From NCBI GenBank assembly GCA_963682055.1, contig OY821740.1, positions 13,416,814 to 13,480,813 of the forward strand: a DNA stretch of 64,000 bases, in the 5' to 3' direction. Positions 61,228 to 64,000 of the stretch are shown here, piece by piece. The notes beneath the pieces are model-generated. The model was not told the DNA's origin. It was given only the letters and a program-made list of their open reading frames with translations, and searched no databases. Position 1 is the first letter of the stretch. The number at the start of each line of letters is the position of its first letter. The translations under genes and the position numbers were made by a program. This stretch comes from Primula veris (lineage: Eukaryota; Streptophyta; Magnoliopsida; Ericales; Primulaceae).

Positions 61228-62810
61228 ACGGGATCAAACGTTGGGGGTACTATTTTAGAAATTGTGTAGATTGGGGTATCAAATACAAAGTTTTGATAAG
61301 AATGGTGCACTAAACACATAAAAATCCAAAAAAGTAGTGTATATATAATAGAGCTATTTCAGGGGCGAAGCGTAAAAAACATGCAAAAAGCGCAAATGAA
61401 AGCGTAAAAGGCGAAGTTTTTAAATTATAAAAAAATATATATAAAACTACGATATTAATTTTGAATCACAACTTATCTTTTTACATAAGTATACATTAAC
61501 AAGAGTTATAATATTTTTATTTAAAATTTCATTTATTCTAAATTTTTTTTGTTGAGTAGGTTGTCAGAAAAGAAAAAAGACCCGAACCAAGAATCGCAAC
61601 GATATAGACGATGACATTGAACAATCTAATCCATATGATACAGCTAAATTTTTAAGTGTGTTAACATAATTAGAATTTGAATTATATAATTATTTATGTA
61701 AAAGATAAAAACATCACAGAACGCTTTACTGCTACACTATTTACGCTTTTTGCATAGCTTTTGAAAAAAAACTTTATTAACAATAACGCTCTATAAAACA
61801 TTGATTTTTCTATAGTTCAATTATCGTAGTAGTTACTTTTAGAGTTATATTGAGTTACATCGATGATATATGGATTAAGCGTGAGGTTTATATTTGAGTT
61901 TATTTCCATTCAATCTCGAGTAGTTTTTGTCTGGGACTTGGGAGTGCGGTTTATATCTGAGTTTATTTCCATTCTATCTCGAGTAGTTTTTGGTTGGGAA
62001 TACACTATACAGTTACAACTAAACTACCATTCTTAAAAAAATTGGTGTCTTCTGACTTCTCAGTGGTAAGATCGCACCGGGTTCACATGGCCTAAAATTG
62101 GTGTCTTCTGACTTCTCATTAGTGTTATGTAAGAAGATATTTTATTAATATATACTCTTTCTGTTTTCATTTAATTGATTATTATGAAACTATGTACAAT
62201 TTTGACCGGATAAAAATTTATATCAAAATTGTCGGAATGAAAATTTTTAAAAGTTGATCATATAGTTATAATATTAAATTTTATGATTAGATTTTAAAAA
62301 AATTGATTTCGATAATTTTGATATAAGTTATAAGCCGATCAAAGTTACACATAGTTTCGTAATGAACAATTAAATGGCACGGTGGGAGTATCTTCCAACA
62401 AAAAATGATATTTTCTGCAATACATGATCTTTATGCATCATTGCATATTAATCACTAGACAATATAATTTAAAAAAAAAAAAAAAAAAACCTTTCATAAT
62501 AGAATAAAATTTCTGATAGATTTGGTATTAGTTCGATACTAATTTTAATTACTTACGAATACTTTTTTTATATTCTTTTCTTGACTTTTGAGTTTTTTTT
62601 TTAATATATATATAACAAGGTCGACAGTGGAAAGCTTGATGGTACCCCCACCTTGGGTCGATTTTCCGTCTAAAGTGGCTTTTCGCCATTTTGAAGCCTT
62701 TGGAGTGCTAATCGGATTCTACGGAGGAGACAACTCACCGTCCTATAGAATTTGCAAATCACTTGAGGGCTGTGAAGCAGTGGCCATTCGGAGTTGCAAT
62801 GAATTTGAAG
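48727..62810 (+). CDS. UGT91-like glycosyltransferase, split by a 13.4-kb intron; 3' end not seen
   Basis: Family 1 UDP-glycosyltransferase, resembling the rhamnosyltransferase-like UGT91 group, which adds sugars to flavonoid or terpenoid glycosides in the cytosol. Block 1, 48727-49229: MEKETHVVLLPYLAFGHMMP with the catalytic His at residue 22, then TGAEATVDLPPE and DWLIIDFLPYW with the partner Asp. Donor GTATGT at 49230. Block 2, 62620-62810: acceptor AACAAG, joins in phase to give NVRSTVESLMVPPPWVDFPS, KVAFRHFEAFGVLIGFYGGD and VAIRSCNEFEG. A GTGAGG donor follows at 62811; without splicing the frame stops at 62826-62828. The sugar-donor (PSPG) half is not in the window. A Ty3/gypsy element (50101-59741) occupies most of the intron. 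UGT91 genes usually have no or one intron, so a broken gene is as likely as a working one. An alternative start is at 48742. Confidence 0.8.
49230..50095 (+). other. UGT intron, left part
   Basis: AT-rich non-coding DNA between the UGT donor site and the gypsy insertion. No element recognised. Confidence 0.5.
50101..50781 (+). repeat. 5' LTR of gypsy element, 3' end deleted
   Basis: 681 bp. Starts TGGCGAGGGAATGTCGACAT. Aligns without gaps to the 3' LTR up to GGGAAGAAA, then jumps straight into gag coding sequence, so the terminal 13 bp (ending CTCGCCA) and the primer-binding site are gone. TATA box TATAAATA at 50442-50449. Confidence 0.95.
50442..50449 (+). promoter_or_regulatory. TATA box of gypsy LTR promoter
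   Basis: TATAAATA in a GC-rich LTR, followed by CCCCCACT. The same motif is conserved in the 3' LTR near 59389. Confidence 0.75.
50782..55114 (+). pseudogene. gag-pol of Tat-type gypsy element, five in-frame stops
   Basis: One continuous reading frame broken only by stops at 51284, 51467, 51794, 52889 and 55079; the natural stop TAG is at 55112. Domains in order: gag end with a zinc knuckle (CEYHRGRGHHTNECHGL near 50980); protease (ILVDQGASVNILF near 51415); reverse transcriptase 52060-52790 (PRWLANPVVVPKKNGKLRVC, VYIDDMVVKS near 52550); RNase H 52900-53330 (YYVSKTLLDAEARYMPLEKL); second RNase H 53380-53760 (WTLHADGAANKKGSGLGVVL, NNEAEYEAVIAGL, VHTDSQLV); integrase 54050-54750 with HHCC finger (CGSHTGG, CEKCQKY) and DDE residues in WGMDIVGPFP, IVADNGGQFTG and NGQAEVSNK. 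All catalytic motifs remain. Each stop can be a single C-to-T or G-to-A change; at 52889 and 55079 the expected Trp codon TGG is now TGA. Cannot make a full polyprotein. Confidence 0.92.
55216..55575. repeat. 77-bp tandem repeat between pol and antisense gene
   Basis: Four and a half copies with GTTTCAGAACACGAGCC at 55241, 55318, 55395, 55472 and 55547 (spacing 77, 77, 77, 75). Each has CACCCCGGTTCTATTTAC and TTTTTCAGTTCATTTAAAT. They are nearly identical except for single substitutions and a 2-bp loss in the last. They sit between two convergent coding regions. Confidence 0.95.
55825..58542 (-). CDS. Antisense gene of the gypsy element, 3 exons, one internal stop
   Basis: Minus-strand exons 58542-57256, 57162-56473 and 56394-55825 join on GT-AG sites (donors GTAAGT and GTAAAA; acceptors TGTAG and TTGTAG), each a whole number of codons, total 849 codons with stop. 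One in-frame TAA lies at 56230-56232. Exon 1 is a globular region of about 430 residues (LDPTLSVDLNDNSIMVRLHG, LLYGGTHLPIPGLLAELCAW, DFKATVAMKLRGLG) that resembles the plant putative gypsy-type transposase domain family from memory, not searched. Exon 2 is acidic, with a basic nuclear-localisation-like stretch (KRKREESKAPRDAKKARAG). Exon 3 is an Ala/Glu/Lys helix, probably coiled coil (ADKVKAAVEDAEAG), with an acidic tail. Function unknown. Tat-lineage elements are known to carry extra, often antisense, genes here. Confidence 0.85.
58643..58650 (-). promoter_or_regulatory. TATA box for the antisense gene
   Basis: On the minus strand GTCTATAAATACCC lies about 100 bp upstream of the antisense ATG (58542), the right distance for a short 5' UTR. 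It is distinct from the LTR promoter. Confidence 0.7.
59048..59741 (+). repeat. 3' LTR of gypsy element
   Basis: 694 bp, complete: TGGCGAGGGAATG to CAGGCTCGCCA, with 8-bp inverted ends TGGCGAG/CTCGCCA. A purine-rich GACAGGGAG precedes it. AATTT follows at 59742. Confidence 0.96.
59747..62154 (+). other. UGT intron, right part
   Basis: 2.4 kb of non-coding DNA between the gypsy element and a Stowaway MITE. It includes an (AT)n run at about 61201-61227 and an AT-rich stretch with repeated TTCAGTCC/CAATTCTG words (60720-61090). No gene was recognised; the short open frames have no family resemblance. Confidence 0.4.
62155..62388. mobile_element. Degenerate Stowaway-like MITE
   Basis: 234 bp, ends CTCTTTCTGTTTTCATTTAA and TTAAATGGCACGGTGGGAG, flanked by TA (62153-62154 and 62389-62390). 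Interior matches the MITE at 656 (AAACTATGTACAATTTTGACCGG, TAGTTTCGTAATG), so same family but older. Confidence 0.85.
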
Positions 62811-62812
62811 GT

Positions 62813-63218
62813 GAGGAATATGTCTAGAATTATAGGGGTGATAAAAAGACAAAACAAGATGAAAATGGTCATGTTCACTTTCGTTTCGTTTGATTTTTTG
62901 GCTTATTCATTTTCATGTCGAACTAAAAAAATAACGTTCATTTTCGTCTCTTGAAAAAAAATAGAAAATTTCGTCTCATGTTCGTTTCGGCTCGTAAACC
63001 AAAAAATTGATGTTCGTTTCGGTTCGTTTTGCAGATCGTTTTTGCATTGTTTGTAATCAATTAAATCATATATAAGCGGAAAATATTAATTAATTGTTTT
63101 TACTAATGCAGGTACACAAAAGTCTATAAGGGTTGAATAATACAATTACACGATTATGAAGTCATACATAATTGTATATATGAGTTTAATTGATTATAAA
63201 CACAATTTCTTACAATTC

Positions 63219-63222
<4 letters not shown>
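62813..63222. other. Non-coding DNA after the second UGT block
   Basis: AT-rich, with repeated TTCGTTTCG words at 62880-63030. No third UGT exon was found up to the window end. Confidence 0.4.
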
Positions 63223-63264
<42 letters not shown>

Positions 63265-63265
63265 A
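63223..63265. repeat. (TA)n(TG)n compound microsatellite
   Basis: About 13 TA units followed by about 8 TG units. Confidence 0.93.
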
Positions 63266-63567
63266 GGGAGCGTTCAAGTGATACTTTTATAGATACTTTT
63301 ATACAAAAACGTTTCAAATCAAGATTTGATTAATGGAAATTCCTACGGTTTCACGATGGAAAAACAAATATGCGTCTTGTAATTGCATTTATTTAAAAAT
63401 TAAGTTAAAATTTAAAAATTCAATACATGCAATTATACATATCGGAAAAAAAAATAAGACGCATATTTGTCTTCACGTCGTGAAACCGTGGAGATTTACA
63501 TTCATCAAATCTTAATTTAAAGCGTTTTTGTATAAAAATGTTACAAAAATGTCACTTGAATGCTTCC
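63266..63567. mobile_element. Fold-back MITE with GGGAGCGTTCAAGTGA ends
   Basis: 302 bp with termini GGGAGCGTTCAAGTGA and TCACTTGAATGCTTCC. The arms pair over about 120 bp (GACGCATATTTGTC against AAACAAATATGCGTC, GAAACCGT against ACGGTTTC). No clear target duplication because the left flank is a microsatellite. Possibly Mutator-derived. Confidence 0.8.
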
Positions 63568-63687
63568 ATATATATTTATGTTTGTGTGTATGTATGTATA
63601 TATGCATGTAAATAAATGGTGTGTGTATAATAGTATGATGTGCGTGTACTTAGATGAAAACGAAAGTTTTATGCTCATGGTCGTCCC

Positions 63688-64000
63688 TGGCGAGCCTATT
63701 TTTCTTCGTAGGCTCGGCTTAATTAATTCACATCGGCTCCGATCTTTCAAGGTGTCTGACGTGGATTATATCTGCTTCGACGACGGGGTACTCTTCGTGC
63801 CTGCACAAGAAACGAACAGGGGCCCGGGGTTGGTAACAGATTTTCCCTCTCCGACGATCAAGTCAGTATTAGTGGAGACTGAAAGTGAATATATAATGAA
63901 GGGTGAGGGATCGGGCCGGTTACAAGTCGTTGTGTTAGGCGTCACAGATCGTGTTTAGGAAGTCCGGGTTGTTTTAGTTTTATCTCTCCTTTCTGTCTTT
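63688..64000 (-). mobile_element. Third LTR of the Tat-type gypsy family, cut by window edge
   Basis: Starts TGGCGAGCCTATTTTTC on the plus strand and follows the reverse complement of the 50101 LTR (CACATCGGCTCCGATCTTTC, GGGGCCCGGGGTTGGTAAC, GATCGGGCCGGTTACAA), with more divergence. Whether it is solo or part of a full antisense element cannot be seen. Confidence 0.9.

Overview
This window is nuclear DNA of a flowering plant, most likely a eudicot. It shows many-exon plant genes with GT-AG introns, AT-rich introns and intergenic DNA, plant LTR and non-LTR retrotransposons, Stowaway, Harbinger, hAT and CACTA miniature elements, and a broken piece of chloroplast genome. No species can be named from the sequence alone. 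Host genes cover roughly one third of the window and transposons and plastid DNA make up most of the rest.

Layout. (1) 188-9539, plus strand: the last 22 exons of the plant RIC1 homologue, the Golgi Rab GEF subunit. Its reading frame is intact to the natural stop, and a Stowaway element sits in its first visible intron. (2) 10163-16918: an old, decayed Ty1/copia element with both LTRs and a GAAAT target duplication. (3) 26353-17725, minus strand: a complete eight-exon ferric reduction oxidase (FRO) gene of 713 codons whose long introns carry fold-back elements. (4) 26.4-34.1 kb: intergenic DNA with a CACTA-type MITE, 5'-truncated LINE insertions and a longer antisense L1-type LINE with reverse transcriptase and RNase H.

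(5) 34.14-42.78 kb: a nuclear plastid insertion (NUPT) from the inverted-repeat/small-single-copy junction, in plastid order trnN-GUU, ndhF, rpl32. It carries frameshifts and is broken up by a solo-LTR-like unit (34702-36121), a 402-bp Harbinger-type MITE with TTA duplication (36595-36996), and a 5'-truncated LINE with an 11-bp duplication (39521-42000). That LINE carries fragments of two host genes, a LOG cytokinin-activating enzyme and a NIP aquaporin, in its own sense orientation. A CACTA-like element adjoins the right end of the NUPT.

(6) 44647-45332: a solo LTR (minus) of a Ty3/gypsy family. The same family has a young nearly complete element at 50101-59741 and a third LTR running off the right edge from 63688. 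(7) 48727-62810: a UGT91-like glycosyltransferase whose first two coding blocks are 13.4 kb apart, with the gypsy element inserted in the apparent intron. The gypsy element is of the Tat type: its pol has a second RNase H before integrase. Between pol and the 3' LTR it carries a separate antisense gene of three exons (848 codons, one stop) with its own TATA box, separated from pol by a 77-bp tandem repeat.

The host genes look unrelated in function (Golgi traffic, iron reduction, glycosylation). The window is mainly a record of nested insertions. Its most unusual items are the LINE with captured LOG and NIP fragments and the spliced antisense gene of the gypsy element.
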